Source: Polynucleobacter sp. 73C-SIWE
Lineage (GTDB): Bacteria > Pseudomonadota > Gammaproteobacteria > Burkholderiales > Burkholderiaceae
Direction of reading: 5' to 3'
Length of the DNA: 64,000 bases
Assembly: GCF_018882465.1 (NCBI RefSeq)
Contig: NZ_JACVOK010000001.1
Span: 868,001 to 932,000, forward strand
The notes beneath the pieces were generated by a model that saw only the letters and a program-made list of their open reading frames with translations, was not told the origin of the DNA and did not search any database. Numbering within the stretch: position 1 is the first letter of the stretch; each line of letters opens with the position of its first letter. Positions 22,064-31,677 of this stretch are shown piece after piece. The position numbers and the translations under genes are program-made.

Positions 22064-23734
22064 CTAGTTATGTTCTAGTAACTCGCGAGCATGGCGACGA
22101 GTGGTATCAGTGATTGTTGCGCCACCCAACATGCGAGCGACCTCTTCGACACGTTCTACCCTACCTAAAGGTTGTACTTGCGAGATTGTTTTATCGCCTG
22201 ATTGTGACTTGCTAACTTTGAGATGGTAATTACCTTGTGCTGCAACTTGAGGTAAATGGGTGACGCACAAGATTTGATGAGATTGTCCTAATTGGTGTAA
22301 CAGCTTGCCAACAGTTTCTGCAACAGCACCACCAATCCCCGCATCAACTTCATCAAATATGAGGGTGGGTGTAAATGATGCTTTGCTAGTAATGACGCTT
22401 ATTGCCAGACTGATACGTGCCAGCTCGCCGCCGGAGGCAACTTTAGCCAAAGAGCGTGGCGTACTGCCAGCATGACCTGCAACTAAAAATTCAACTTGCT
22501 CTAAGCCGTGTGACCCACCTTCATTTAGTGGAGTTAAGGCAATCTCCAGGCGTCCCCCTGCCATGGATAAATCCTGCATTGCATCCGTAACCAATTTGCC
22601 TAGGTCGCTTGCGGCCCCTGCGCGTTTTTGCGAGAGTTGTTTTGCAAGTTTGAGATAAGCGGCTTCTTCCTGCTTTACTTTTTCACGCAAGGCTTCAATA
22701 TTCTGAGATGCAGTCAGGGCATCTAGGCGTTCAGCGGTCTCTTGTAGTAGCGCTGGTAATCCATCTGCCTCAGTACGGTATTTTCTAGCAGCGCCATGAA
22801 GAACTTGCATGCGCTCTTCAACTTGTGCAAGTCGTGCGGGGTCTAGATCTACTTTTTGTAAGTATCGATTGAGGCTATGAATGGCTTCATCCAATTGAAT
22901 TTGGGCAGATTCCAGAGCCTCGCTAATATTACTGAGAGCTGGATCATGTTCGGCTAATGTGCCAATAGTGCCGCATACCTTAGAGAGACTGGATTCAATC
23001 GAGTTATCAGCGTCACTTAAAGCTTCAATCGCTTCTTGGCAGCCACCAATAATTTTTGCGCCATTGGCAAGTCGTGCATGTTCACTTTGAATGCTGAGCC
23101 ACTCACCCTCTTGTGGCGATAGTTCAGTGAGCTCTTCTAGTTGCCACTCTAAGCGCTCACGTTCACGCTCAATATCTTGCCCTGCATTTTCTGCTTGTTC
23201 TAGGCGACGACGAGATTCATTCAGTGTTCTGAATGAATGGGCTACCTCAGTGGCTAGGGGTAATAAGCCAGCATGACGATCGAGTAATTCTCGTTGAGCA
23301 CCACCCTTTAGCAATAGTTGGTGCGCATGTTGCCCATGAATGTCTACGAGTTGGTCGCCTGCTTCGCGCAGTTGTGCCAAGGTGGCGACACTGCCATTAA
23401 TAAAAGCACGGCTTCTACCGTTACTTTCTACAGTTCTTTTAAGTAAAAGACTTTGACCGTTATCTTCAGTGGGAAAGCCTTGTTCATCTAGCCATTGACC
23501 AAATGATTGAAGTAGTTTTGGATCAATTCGAAAGAGGGCGGAGATTTCTGCGCGATTGCTGCCTTCCCGTATTTGGCTGCTGTCAGCGCGCTCTCCTAAA
23601 ACTAGGCTAAGCGCATCCAGCAGAATCGATTTGCCAGCACCAGTTTCGCCCGTGAGGACAGTGAATCCAGCAGAGAAGTCTAGCTCTAGTTGATCAACAA
23701 TGACGAAGTCACGAAGTGAGATAGTTTGAAGCAT
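22064..23734 (-). CDS. recN: DNA repair protein RecN
   Basis: RecN is an SMC-like ATPase acting early in double-strand-break repair. The 556-residue protein has the N-terminal Walker A GETGAGKS near residue 30. A central pair of coiled-coil segments (about 150-370) is rich in Glu, Arg and Leu. The C-terminal ABC signature lies near SGGELARISLA and Walker B in LIFDEVDAGIGG. It follows nadK by about 26 bp, a pairing common in proteobacteria. No LexA box was recognised upstream. Confidence 0.96.
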   Translation of the reverse strand: MLQTISLRDFVIVDQLELDFSAGFTVLTGETGAGKSILLDALSLVLGERADSSQIREGSNRAEISALFRIDPKLLQSFGQWLDEQGFPTEDNGQSLLLKRTVESNGRSRAFINGSVATLAQLREAGDQLVDIHGQHAHQLLLKGGAQRELLDRHAGLLPLATEVAHSFRTLNESRRRLEQAENAGQDIERERERLEWQLEELTELSPQEGEWLSIQSEHARLANGAKIIGGCQEAIEALSDADNSIESSLSKVCGTIGTLAEHDPALSNISEALESAQIQLDEAIHSLNRYLQKVDLDPARLAQVEERMQVLHGAARKYRTEADGLPALLQETAERLDALTASQNIEALREKVKQEEAAYLKLAKQLSQKRAGAASDLGKLVTDAMQDLSMAGGRLEIALTPLNEGGSHGLEQVEFLVAGHAGSTPRSLAKVASGGELARISLAISVITSKASFTPTLIFDEVDAGIGGAVAETVGKLLHQLGQSHQILCVTHLPQVAAQGNYHLKVSKSQSGDKTISQVQPLGRVERVEEVARMLGGATITDTTRRHARELLEHN

Positions 23735-23760
23735 GTATTAGCGTAGCAAAGAACTCGACA

Positions 23761-24666
23761 TTAGAAAGTCGACGGGTATTCATTCCAATGCAATTTCTCA
23801 CGCAAAGTTTTGTAGTCGCTGTGATTGCTGGGGTGTAAAAGGTCAATTGTTTTGTCGGATTGACGGACTTCGATCGTATCGCCACTCTGTAAATTGGTTT
23901 GCGATTGCATATCAAAATTGACAATCACCTCAAGGCCATTAATGACCTCAATCACTGTAACGCTATCTTGTGGCAACACAATCGGCCGATTAGAAAGTGA
24001 GTGGGGTGCAATTGGTACCAACAAAATACCTGCAACATGCGGGTGCAAAATGGGGCCACCAGCAGATAGAGCGTAAGCAGTTGAGCCGGTTGGAGTCGAG
24101 ACAATCAAACCATCGGATCTTTGGTTATACATAAAAGATCCATTGACGCGTACTGCTAACTCCACCATCCCAGAAATCCCAGAGCGGTTTACGACAACAT
24201 CGTTAAGTGCCAAGGCACGATTGATGACCTTACCATCACGAAGTACAACAGCATCTAACAATGTTCTGGTATCAGCCTCGTATTCACCGGCGATGATTTT
24301 CGAGAGAGTATCTTTTACAGACTGAATTGGAATATCCGTCATGTAGCCTAGGCGACCCATATTGATTCCGACGAGCGGAACGTTGCTGCCCGCTAATTGA
24401 CGAGCGATACCCAGCATGGTTCCGTCACCGCCCAAAACTACTACTAGGTCAATTGCCCCTGCAAAGTCTTGGGCTGTTTTGGTGGGATAGCTATTTAAGC
24501 CAAGGTGGGCGGCAGTATCAGCCTCAATAAAAACCTCACAACCTAGGCCTGAAACCAGTTTGGCTAGGTCATTTAAGCGCTCTTCAACCCCATCTGCCTG
24601 CAATTTGCCGACGAGAGCTACCCGGCTAAATGCCTTCTTGGAAGAATTTGGGGATGGGCTTAACAT
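23761..24666 (-). CDS. nadK: NAD kinase
   Basis: NadK phosphorylates NAD to NADP. The GGDGTMLG motif (residues 79-86) and the SRSGISGMVEL and TPTGSTAYALSAGGP blocks are diagnostic. I chose the ATG at 24666 (MLSPSPNSSKK, 301 residues). The longer reading frame from 24741 would run antisense through the hrcA start and has a non-conserved leader. The chosen start gives the usual family length and leaves 37 bp between the divergent nadK and hrcA starts. recN lies just downstream. Confidence 0.96.
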   Translation of the reverse strand: MLSPSPNSSKKAFSRVALVGKLQADGVEERLNDLAKLVSGLGCEVFIEADTAAHLGLNSYPTKTAQDFAGAIDLVVVLGGDGTMLGIARQLAGSNVPLVGINMGRLGYMTDIPIQSVKDTLSKIIAGEYEADTRTLLDAVVLRDGKVINRALALNDVVVNRSGISGMVELAVRVNGSFMYNQRSDGLIVSTPTGSTAYALSAGGPILHPHVAGILLVPIAPHSLSNRPIVLPQDSVTVIEVINGLEVIVNFDMQSQTNLQSGDTIEVRQSDKTIDLLHPSNHSDYKTLREKLHWNEYPSTF

Positions 24667-24672
24667 ATAACG

Positions 24673-24678
24673 ATTAAA
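24673..24678 (-). promoter_or_regulatory. Putative nadK -10 box (TTTAAT)
   Basis: On the minus strand TTTAAT (5 of 6 to consensus) ends 6 bases before the nadK ATG at 24666, without a Shine-Dalgarno. In the same 37-bp gap a TAAAAT on the plus strand (24688-24693) lies 10 bases before the hrcA ATG, so the gap seems to hold two back-to-back promoters. Confidence 0.4.
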
Positions 24679-24703
24679 CCATAGGCATAAAATCCCTTCC
24701 ACC

Positions 24704-25720
24704 ATGGATGAACGTTCCCGCGCCTTACTCAAAACCCTCATCGAGCGTTATATCGAGGAGGGGCAGCCTGTTGGCTCGCGCACCCTATCCAGGTTCTCTG
24801 GTTTAGACCTCTCTGCCGCTACTATTCGCAACGTGATGGCGGATTTGGAGGATATGGGCCTAGTGACTAGCCCTCATACCTCTGCAGGCCGAATTCCGAC
24901 CCCGAGAGGCTATCGCCTATTTGTAGACACTATGGTGACGGTTCGACCCTTAGAAGAAGTTGCTACCCGCGAGCTTGAAAAAGGACTTTTGCCAGATTCC
25001 CCGCAACGGGTTTTAAATTCTGCCGCTCAGATTTTGTCTAACTTAAGTCATTTTGCTGGAGTGGTGATGACTCCCAAGCGAGCCCAAGTTTTTAAACATA
25101 TTGAGTTTTTGCGATTAGGTGAAGGCAAGATCTTATTAATCATGGTCACTCCAGAGGGTGATGTGCAAAACCGGATTTTGCCAACAAGCCAGGATTACAC
25201 GCCAAGCCAGTTAATTGAGGCTGGCAACTACATCAATACACAATTTGCTGGCAAAAGTTTTGAGCAAGTACGTTTGCATCTTAAGTCTGATCTAGATAAC
25301 TTAAGAGCAGATATTTCTGGTTTGATGGCTTTGGCGCTTCAAAGTGGTGTTGCCGATTACGATATGGGCCGCGGTGATATGGTGCTCTCAGGTGAACGTC
25401 GCTTACTAAATGTCGGTGACTTAAGCTCTAATCTTGATAAGCTGCGTAAGATGTTTGATATGTTGGAGCAAAAATCTGTACTGATGCAATTGCTCGATGT
25501 CTCAAGCCATGCTGATGGTATTCAAATCTTTATTGGCGGTGAAAGTGATTTATTGCCCTATGAGGATTTAGCAGTAATTAGCGCGCCTTACAGCGTAGAT
25601 GGTCAGATTGTTGGTACTCTCGGGGTGATTGGGCCAACTCGTATGGCTTATGACAGAGTGATTCCAATTGTGGACATCACTTCCAAGTTGCTATCAGGCG
25701 CCCTAAGCTCCCAAAATTGA
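24704..25720 (+). CDS. hrcA: Heat-inducible transcription repressor HrcA
   Basis: HrcA represses heat-shock genes by binding CIRCE inverted repeats, usually with GroEL as corepressor. The 338-residue protein has an N-terminal winged helix (residues 1-75; [19 protein letters not shown] followed by [12 protein letters not shown]). A GAF-like dimerisation and effector part ends in [25 protein letters not shown]. It heads the hrcA-hemH-grpE-dnaK-dnaJ block. I saw no CIRCE element (TTAGCACTC-N9-GAGTGCTAA) upstream of hrcA, grpE or dnaK, so its targets, probably groESL, lie outside the window. Confidence 0.97.
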   Translation: MDERSRALLKTLIERYIEEGQPVGSRTLSRFSGLDLSAATIRNVMADLEDMGLVTSPHTSAGRIPTPRGYRLFVDTMVTVRPLEEVATRELEKGLLPDSPQRVLNSAAQILSNLSHFAGVVMTPKRAQVFKHIEFLRLGEGKILLIMVTPEGDVQNRILPTSQDYTPSQLIEAGNYINTQFAGKSFEQVRLHLKSDLDNLRADISGLMALALQSGVADYDMGRGDMVLSGERRLLNVGDLSSNLDKLRKMFDMLEQKSVLMQLLDVSSHADGIQIFIGGESDLLPYEDLAVISAPYSVDGQIVGTLGVIGPTRMAYDRVIPIVDITSKLLSGALSSQN

Positions 25721-25756
25721 TTACCAGTATTTAACATTTATTAAAGACAAACTATT

Positions 25757-26851
25757 TTGAATCAAAATCCACATCTACGACCCACCAAGACTGCAGTCCT
25801 TCTGCTGAACTTAGGTACGCCATCTGCGCCAACGCCAAAAGCAGTGAGAGCATATTTAAAAGAGTTTCTCTCTGATCCGCGCGTCGTAGAAATTCCACGC
25901 ATTATTTGGTGGTTTATTTTGAACGGCATCATTTTGCCAATTCGCAGCAGTCAGTCAGCAAAAAAATACGCATCGATTTGGTTGCCACAACTCGGATCAC
26001 CGCTGATGCACTATTCTCGTTTGCAGGCGAAAGAGCTGGGCGAGAAGTTTGCCAATGAAGGCCATACTGTTTTGGTTGATCTAGCGATGCGCTATGGCAA
26101 GCCATCCACTCAAGAAGCTTTGGAGAGCTTGAAGGAGCAAGGCATGGAGCGTTTGCTGCTACTGCCTTTGTATCCCCAATATTCAGCTACTACTACCGCC
26201 TCTAGTTTTGATGAAGTCTTTCGGGTTCTGAGGACCTGGAGAAGTCAGCCTGAGCTGCGTTCAGTGAAGTACTACCATGACAATCCAGCCTATATTTTCG
26301 CACTTCGCGATCAGGTGCTCAGCGCCTGGGACAAAGACGGTTATCCAGATTTCGCAAAAGGTGATCGCTTTGTAATGTCTTTCCATGGATTGCCTAAGCG
26401 CAATTTGATGAAGGGTGATCCCTATCACTGCGAGTGTTTGAAAACGGGTCGCCTGCTTGGCGAGTCTTTGGGTCTCGAGCCAGGTCAGTACATCGTCACC
26501 TTTCAATCACGCTTTGGCAAAGCTGAATGGTTAAAGCCGTATACCGCACCAACCATTGAGAAGTTAGCAAAAGAAGGTTGCCAGCGCCTTGATATTTTTT
26601 GCCCAGGATTTCCGGCAGACTGTCTAGAGACGCTCGAAGAGATTGCGATGGAAGCCAAAGAAATATTCTTAGACCATGGTGGCAATGATTATCGCTATAT
26701 CCCTTGTTTGAACAGCAATCCGAAATGGATTGAAGCCCTAGGTGACATAGCCTATCAGCACTTGCTGGGGTGGAATCTGGGCACCGAGTCCAAAGAGGAA
26801 TTGGCTCAACGTGCTACGAGAGCTGATTTAGCTGAAAAATCTAATACTTGA
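25757..26851 (+). CDS. hemH: Ferrochelatase
   Basis: HemH inserts ferrous iron into protoporphyrin IX, the last step of protoheme synthesis. The 364-residue protein starts LLNLGTPSAPTPKAVRAYLKEFLSDPRVV and has the conserved active-site histidine in FVMSFHGLP. The C-terminal CPGFPADCLETLEEI contains the invariant glutamate. The only plausible start is a TTG, with a weak ribosome site. It lies 36 bp after hrcA. Its stop codon overlaps the -35 element of the grpE sigma32 promoter. Confidence 0.96.
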   Translation: MNQNPHLRPTKTAVLLLNLGTPSAPTPKAVRAYLKEFLSDPRVVEIPRIIWWFILNGIILPIRSSQSAKKYASIWLPQLGSPLMHYSRLQAKELGEKFANEGHTVLVDLAMRYGKPSTQEALESLKEQGMERLLLLPLYPQYSATTTASSFDEVFRVLRTWRSQPELRSVKYYHDNPAYIFALRDQVLSAWDKDGYPDFAKGDRFVMSFHGLPKRNLMKGDPYHCECLKTGRLLGESLGLEPGQYIVTFQSRFGKAEWLKPYTAPTIEKLAKEGCQRLDIFCPGFPADCLETLEEIAMEAKEIFLDHGGNDYRYIPCLNSNPKWIEALGDIAYQHLLGWNLGTESKEELAQRATRADLAEKSNT

Positions 26852-26874
26852 AATTGAATAGATTGCCCCAATAT
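26847..26874 (+). promoter_or_regulatory. Sigma32 (RpoH) heat-shock promoter of grpE
   Basis: A perfect CTTGAAA -35 (26847-26853) is followed after 12 bp by CCCCAATAT (26866-26874), closely matching the RpoH consensus CTTGAAA-N11-16-CCCCATnT. The expected start site is near 26881, giving a leader of about 46 bases. The -35 element overlaps the hemH stop codon. Confidence 0.8.
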
Positions 26875-26927
26875 TGAAAAGTACTAGTCTTACGTAGAGC
26901 AAAATCTAGAAAAGCGAATTAGCATCC

Positions 26928-27470
26928 ATGACACAAGAAAATCAAAACCCAGAACAAGAAAATCCAGCAGCAGAAGGTTCGGCTGAAGCGGCCCCGGAAG
27001 TTGCCGCTGTTAAAACTCCTGAAGAGGAGATTGCAGAGCTCAATCAAAAGCTTGGCGAATTACAAGATCATTTTTTACGGGCCAAAGCAGAAGGTGAAAA
27101 TATTCGCCGTCGCGCCGTTGAAGATATTGCTAAGGCGCATAAGTTTGCGATTGAAAGTTTTGCAGAACATTTAGTGCCGGTGACCGATAGTTTGTATGCA
27201 GCTTTAAGTACGGATGCTGGCGATGCCAAGGCCTTTAAAGAAGGGCTGGAAATCACTCTCAAGCAGCTTTTGTCTGCCTTCGAAAAAGGTCGTATGACCG
27301 AAATTAATCCTGCGGTAGGCGATAAGTTTGATCCGCACCACCATCAGGCGATTGCTTCGGTCCCATCTGAGCAGGAGGCCAATACCGTAGTTTCTGTACT
27401 CCAGCGGGGCTATACCGTGGCAGATCGGGTACTTAGACCTGCTTTGGTCACAGTCAGCGCCCCGAAATAA
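26928..27470 (+). CDS. grpE: Nucleotide exchange factor GrpE
   Basis: GrpE releases ADP from DnaK and acts as a thermosensor of the chaperone cycle. The 180-residue protein has an acidic, disordered N-terminus (to about residue 35), then a long coiled coil ([32 protein letters not shown]). The C-terminal beta wing has [17 protein letters not shown] and [21 protein letters not shown]. It is driven by its own heat-shock promoter and followed by a hairpin terminator before dnaK, which has a separate heat-shock promoter. Confidence 0.97.
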   Translation: MTQENQNPEQENPAAEGSAEAAPEVAAVKTPEEEIAELNQKLGELQDHFLRAKAEGENIRRRAVEDIAKAHKFAIESFAEHLVPVTDSLYAALSTDAGDAKAFKEGLEITLKQLLSAFEKGRMTEINPAVGDKFDPHHHQAIASVPSEQEANTVVSVLQRGYTVADRVLRPALVTVSAPK

Positions 27471-27505
27471 ACTAAAAATAGGGGTTAAATCCCTAAAAAA
27501 GCATC

Positions 27506-27530
27506 AAAAAGGCAGATTTCTGCCTTTTTT
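27506..27530 (+). terminator. Rho-independent terminator after grpE
   Basis: The stem GGCAG/CTGCC (27511-27524 with a short loop) is flanked by an A-tract and followed by a run of six T. It lies about 35 bp after the grpE stop and separates grpE from the dnaK promoter. Confidence 0.75.
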
Positions 27531-27542
27531 GCTATTCCAGCC

Positions 27543-27571
27543 CTTGAATTCCCCTTTTTAGACCCCACTTA
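27543..27571 (+). promoter_or_regulatory. Sigma32 (RpoH) heat-shock promoter of dnaK
   Basis: CTTGAAT (27543-27549), a 13-bp spacer and CCCCACTTA (27563-27571) match the RpoH consensus in both elements. The predicted start near 27578 leaves a leader of about 80 bases before dnaK. It lies directly after the grpE terminator. Confidence 0.72.
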
Positions 27572-27660
27572 TTGGGTATTGGAATATTTGCGGCAGTCCT
27601 TCGGGTTGCCAAAAAACACATTAGAAGCACAACACAGTAATTTCATTTTTTGGAGTAATT

Positions 27661-29592
27661 ATGGGAAAGATTATCGGAATCGACTTAGGAACCACTAACT
27701 CGTGCGTTTCGGTTGTTGAAAACAATGCACCTAAAGTTGTCGAGAACGCAGAAGGCGCTCGCACAACTCCATCCATCATCGCTTACGTTGAGGATGGCGA
27801 AGTATTAGTTGGCGCGCCAGCTAAGCGTCAGTCAGTTACCAACCCTAAAAATACAATCTACGCAGTCAAGCGTCTGATGGGCCGTAAATTTACGGATCCT
27901 GAAGTGCAAAAAGATATTGGCCTCATGCCTTATTCAATTATTGCTGCTGATAACGGTGATGCATGGGTTGAAGCACGTGATAAGAAAATGGCACCACAGC
28001 AAGTTTCCGCTGAAATCTTGCGCAAGATGAAAAAGACTGCCGAAGACTATCTCGGCGAAGAAGTGACAGAGGCAGTCATTACGGTTCCTGCTTATTTTAA
28101 TGACAGTCAACGTCAAGCCACTAAAGATGCTGGCCGTATTGCTGGCTTAGATGTGAAGCGCATTATTAACGAGCCAACAGCAGCTGCTTTGGCTTTCGGT
28201 CTGGACAAGCAAGACAAGGTAGATCGTAAGATCGCCGTGTATGACTTGGGTGGCGGTACATTCGACGTATCCATTATTGAGATTGCTAACGTGGATGGTG
28301 AGAAGCAGTTTGAAGTGCTCTCTACCAACGGTGATACCTTCTTGGGTGGTGAAGACTTTGACCAACGCATCATCGACTGGATCATCGCTGAGTTCAAGAA
28401 AGAACAAGGCGTTGACTTGAGTAAAGACGTTTTGGCATTACAACGTTTGAAAGACGCTGCTGAAAAAGCCAAGATCGAATTGTCATCCGCACAGCAAACT
28501 GAAATCAACCTGCCTTACGTGACGGCTGATGCTAGTGGTCCGAAGCATTTGAACTTAAAGTTGACCCGTGCCAAGTTAGAGTCTTTGGTAGAGGAGTTAA
28601 TTAAGCGTACAGCTGGCCCTTGCTTAACTGCAATCAAAGATGCTGGCGTAAACGTAGCCGATATCGATGATGTGATTTTGGTCGGTGGTCAAACTCGTAT
28701 GCCTGCGGTTCAAGACAAAGTAAAAGAAATCTTTGGCAAAGAGCCACGCAAAGACGTCAATCCAGATGAGGCAGTAGCTGTTGGTGCTGCAATTCAGGGT
28801 TCTGTATTGTCTGGCGATCGCAAAGACGTATTGCTCTTAGACGTTACCCCATTGTCATTGGGTATCGAAACTCTTGGTGGCGTCATGACCAAGATGATTC
28901 CAAAGAACACTACGATTCCTACCAAGCATTCACAGGTTTACTCCACTGCGGAAGACAACCAGCCCGCTGTAACTATCAAGTGCTTCCAAGGCGAGCGTGA
29001 GATGGCTGCTGCAAACAAGTTGCTCGGTGAATTTAATCTCGAAGGAATTGCACCTGCACAACGTGGTATGCCGCAGATTGAAGTGACCTTTGATATCGAT
29101 GCCAACGGTATTTTGCATGTAACCGCAAAAGACAAAACCACCGGCAAAGAGAACAAGATCACCATCAAGGCAAACTCTGGCTTAACTGAAGAAGAAATTC
29201 AGCGCATGGTGAAAGATGCTGAAGCTAATGCTGCTGAAGATAAGAAAGCATTGGAGTTGGTAACAGCGCGCAATACTGCTGATGCTTTGGCGCACTCTAC
29301 TAAGAAGGCTTTGGAAGAGCATGGTGCTAGCTTAGAGGCTGCTGAAAAAGAAGCCATTGAGGCAGCTCTTAAAGAGTTGGATGAGGCTATCAAAGGCAGC
29401 GATAAGGCCGTCATTGAAGCGAAGACTGAAGCTTTGGGTAAAGCCAGTCAGAAGCTGGGCGAGAAGGTGATGGCTGCAGAACAAGCTAAAGCTGGTGCAG
29501 CGGCTGGCACAGCTCCTGGTGGCGCGCAACAAGCTGCTCCAGATGCTGATGTAGTTGATGCTGACTTTAAAGAGGTTGATGACAAGAAATAA
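27661..29592 (+). CDS. dnaK: Molecular chaperone DnaK (Hsp70)
   Basis: DnaK is the ATP-dependent Hsp70 that binds exposed hydrophobic peptides. The 643-residue protein starts with the ATPase motif [11 protein letters not shown] (5-15). It has the further ATPase blocks [17 protein letters not shown] and [11 protein letters not shown], the linker region [19 protein letters not shown] (about 385-403) and the substrate-binding domain. The tail ends in the conserved [17 protein letters not shown] strong Shine-Dalgarno (GGAG) lies 7 bases upstream. It has its own sigma32 promoter, and dnaJ follows about 100 bp later across a hairpin. Confidence 0.99.
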   Translation: MGKIIGIDLGTTNSCVSVVENNAPKVVENAEGARTTPSIIAYVEDGEVLVGAPAKRQSVTNPKNTIYAVKRLMGRKFTDPEVQKDIGLMPYSIIAADNGDAWVEARDKKMAPQQVSAEILRKMKKTAEDYLGEEVTEAVITVPAYFNDSQRQATKDAGRIAGLDVKRIINEPTAAALAFGLDKQDKVDRKIAVYDLGGGTFDVSIIEIANVDGEKQFEVLSTNGDTFLGGEDFDQRIIDWIIAEFKKEQGVDLSKDVLALQRLKDAAEKAKIELSSAQQTEINLPYVTADASGPKHLNLKLTRAKLESLVEELIKRTAGPCLTAIKDAGVNVADIDDVILVGGQTRMPAVQDKVKEIFGKEPRKDVNPDEAVAVGAAIQGSVLSGDRKDVLLLDVTPLSLGIETLGGVMTKMIPKNTTIPTKHSQVYSTAEDNQPAVTIKCFQGEREMAAANKLLGEFNLEGIAPAQRGMPQIEVTFDIDANGILHVTAKDKTTGKENKITIKANSGLTEEEIQRMVKDAEANAAEDKKALELVTARNTADALAHSTKKALEEHGASLEAAEKEAIEAALKELDEAIKGSDKAVIEAKTEALGKASQKLGEKVMAAEQAKAGAAAGTAPGGAQQAAPDADVVDADFKEVDDKK

Positions 29593-29639
29593 TTCTTTAA
29601 CCAGACATTTATTTAACGTAGTTTTGAAGTGCTTAAACA

Positions 29640-29664
29640 ACAAGTCGGCCTCGTGCCGACTTGT
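29640..29664 (+). other. Perfect hairpin between dnaK and dnaJ
   Basis: The arms ACAAGTCGGC and GCCGACTTGT pair perfectly over 10 bp with the loop CTCGT. No T-run follows, so it is more likely an attenuating or RNA-stabilising element than a full terminator. It could set a lower level of dnaJ than dnaK from a shared transcript. Confidence 0.6.
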
Positions 29665-29693
29665 GTCATTCAGGTTGTTGAGAGGAATTGGCC

Positions 29694-30830
29694 GTGCCGA
29701 AAAGTAAACGCGATTTTTATGAAGTACTTGGTGTAGCAAAAGGTGCCAGCGAGGAAGACCTGAAAAAGGCTTATCGCAAAATGGCCATGAAGCATCACCC
29801 CGATCGCAATCCTGATAGCAAAACGGCGGAAGCTCAATTTAAAGAAGCTAAAGAAGCTTACGAAACACTCTCCGATCCAAATAAGCGTGCAGCTTATGAT
29901 CAGTATGGTCATGCTGGTGTTGATCCCTCAATGGGCGGCGGCTTTGGCGGTGGTGGCTTCGGCGGCGGCGGATTTGCCGATGCTTTTGGCGATATCTTTG
30001 GCGATATTTTTGGTCAAGGTGGTGGACGTCAATCAGGTCCACAGGTCTATAAGGGCGCGGATCTGCGTTACAACATGGATATCAGCCTTGAGCAAGCTGC
30101 TGAGGGCTACACCACACAGATTCGTGTACCAAGTTGGAGTAACTGTAAGCCTTGTCACGGTACTGGTGCTGAGCCTGGTACAAAAGCAGAAAAATGTTCT
30201 ACCTGTGATGGCCATGGCCAAGTGCGTGTGCAACAAGGCTTCTTCTCGATGCAGCAGACCTGCCCTAAGTGCCGTGGCACTGGCGAGTACATTCCGAAGC
30301 CTTGCAAAACCTGTCATGGTTCCGGAAAGCACAAAGAACAAAAAACTTTGGAAATCAAAATTCCAGCAGGTATTGATGATGGTATGCGAGTTCGCTCAGT
30401 TGGTAATGGCGAGCCTGGTATTAATGGCGGACCTTCAGGCGACCTCTACGTAGAAGTTCGCGTTAAGCCGCACCCAGTATTTGAGCGTGATGGTAGTGAT
30501 TTGCATGTGCAAATGCCGATCTCATTTGCAACTGCAACCATTGGCGGTGAAATCGAAGTTCCAACCTTATCGGGTCGTGTTGAGTTTCCGATTCCGGAAG
30601 GCACTCAAACTGGTAAAACCTTCCGTTTACGTAACAAAGGTATTAAAGGATTGCGCTCGACTTTAGTGGGAGATCTTTTCGTCCATGTTTTAGTGGAGAC
30701 TCCAGTGAAATTGACTGATGAACAGAAGAAATTACTGCAGCAGTTTGATGAAAGCCTCAAATCCGGCGGCGATAAACACAGTCCACAGCAAAAGGGCTGG
30801 TTTGATGGAGTAAAGAGCTTCTTTAGTTAA
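29694..30830 (+). CDS. dnaJ: Molecular chaperone DnaJ (Hsp40)
   Basis: DnaJ delivers substrates to DnaK and stimulates its ATPase. I chose the GTG at 29694 ([13 protein letters not shown], 378 residues), because AGAGGA lies 8 bases before it; the TTG at 29688 is too close to that site. The J domain has the HPD motif in MKHHPDRN. A Gly/Phe-rich linker follows (about residues 76-105). Four CxxCxGxG zinc repeats are complete: [24 protein letters not shown] and CKTCHGSG. Two C-terminal beta domains complete the protein. It ends 14 bp from the convergent panB. Confidence 0.97.
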   Translation: MPKSKRDFYEVLGVAKGASEEDLKKAYRKMAMKHHPDRNPDSKTAEAQFKEAKEAYETLSDPNKRAAYDQYGHAGVDPSMGGGFGGGGFGGGGFADAFGDIFGDIFGQGGGRQSGPQVYKGADLRYNMDISLEQAAEGYTTQIRVPSWSNCKPCHGTGAEPGTKAEKCSTCDGHGQVRVQQGFFSMQQTCPKCRGTGEYIPKPCKTCHGSGKHKEQKTLEIKIPAGIDDGMRVRSVGNGEPGINGGPSGDLYVEVRVKPHPVFERDGSDLHVQMPISFATATIGGEIEVPTLSGRVEFPIPEGTQTGKTFRLRNKGIKGLRSTLVGDLFVHVLVETPVKLTDEQKKLLQQFDESLKSGGDKHSPQQKGWFDGVKSFFS

Positions 30831-30844
30831 GAGTTGGCGAGAAA

Positions 30845-31660
30845 TCAGCCAGCAAAACCGTGTTCAAGTCCGGGGAATTTTCCGGATTTGACTTCGCGAA
30901 CATAAGCTTTAATAGCTGCTTCAATCGACTGGTGACCATCCATAAAGTTTTTAACAAACTTGGGTGGCTTACCTGGGCTAATGCCCAACATATCCTGCAG
31001 AACCAATACCTGACCAGAGCAATCCGGCCCTGCACCAATTCCGATGGTTGGAATATGGAGCCCTTCAGTAATTCTTTCTCCAAGTGAAGAGGGAATCGCC
31101 TCAAGCACTAACATTTGCGCACCAGCTGCTTGGCAAGTAAGTGCTTGCTCGAGCATATGACTTGCAGCATCCTTGGATTTGCCTTGGACCTTATAGCCGC
31201 CTAAAAGATGTACTGACTGTGGAAGCAAGCCAAGGTGCGCACAAACAGGGACACTCCGCTCAACGAGATATTGAATGATGTCTGCTTGCCAGTCTCCGCC
31301 TTCAAGCTTGACCATATCGGCACCAGCGCGCATGAGTTCTGCTGCAGAATCTAATGCTTGTATTGGATCGCCATAACTTGCAAAGGGCAGATCAGATATC
31401 AAAAATGCACGGGTATTGGCACGTGCCACACACTCGGTGTGATAGACCATTTGCTCAACAGTCACTGGCGTCGTACTAGAGTGACCCTGAATCACATTGC
31501 CTAATGAATCACCAACCAGAATGACCTCGACTCCACAGCGATTGAGTAGCGCTGACATGGTCGAGTCATATGCGGTCAGCATAGTAATTTTCTCTCGCTC
31601 AGCATGCATAGCGAGAAGTTTAGTAATCGAAATTGGCTTATCGCCTTGTAAGTAACCCAT
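30845..31660 (-). CDS. panB: 3-methyl-2-oxobutanoate hydroxymethyltransferase
   Basis: PanB makes ketopantoate from alpha-ketoisovalerate and methylene-tetrahydrofolate in pantothenate synthesis. The 271-residue TIM barrel shows [31 protein letters not shown] with the metal-site aspartate, and [33 protein letters not shown] is the C-terminal signature. It is 17 bp after folK. A TAAACT 6 bases before the ATG (31667-31672) could give it an independent leaderless promoter. panC is not in the window. Confidence 0.96.
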   Translation of the reverse strand: MGYLQGDKPISITKLLAMHAEREKITMLTAYDSTMSALLNRCGVEVILVGDSLGNVIQGHSSTTPVTVEQMVYHTECVARANTRAFLISDLPFASYGDPIQALDSAAELMRAGADMVKLEGGDWQADIIQYLVERSVPVCAHLGLLPQSVHLLGGYKVQGKSKDAASHMLEQALTCQAAGAQMLVLEAIPSSLGERITEGLHIPTIGIGAGPDCSGQVLVLQDMLGISPGKPPKFVKNFMDGHQSIEAAIKAYVREVKSGKFPGLEHGFAG

Positions 31661-31677
31661 GGCGAGAGTTTAATGAA

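Noticed and set aside
24667-24741. N-terminal extension of the nadK frame
   Set aside because: It would run antisense through the hrcA start and adds residues unlike NAD kinase.
28113-28508. Antisense ORF inside dnaK (131 codons)
   Set aside because: Mirror frame of a highly biased conserved gene; Ser/Lys-rich translation without domain features.
29887-30453. Same-strand alternative-frame ORF (188 codons) inside dnaJ
   Set aside because: The dnaJ frame contains all J-domain and zinc motifs; the alternative frame shows none and arises from Gly-rich codons.
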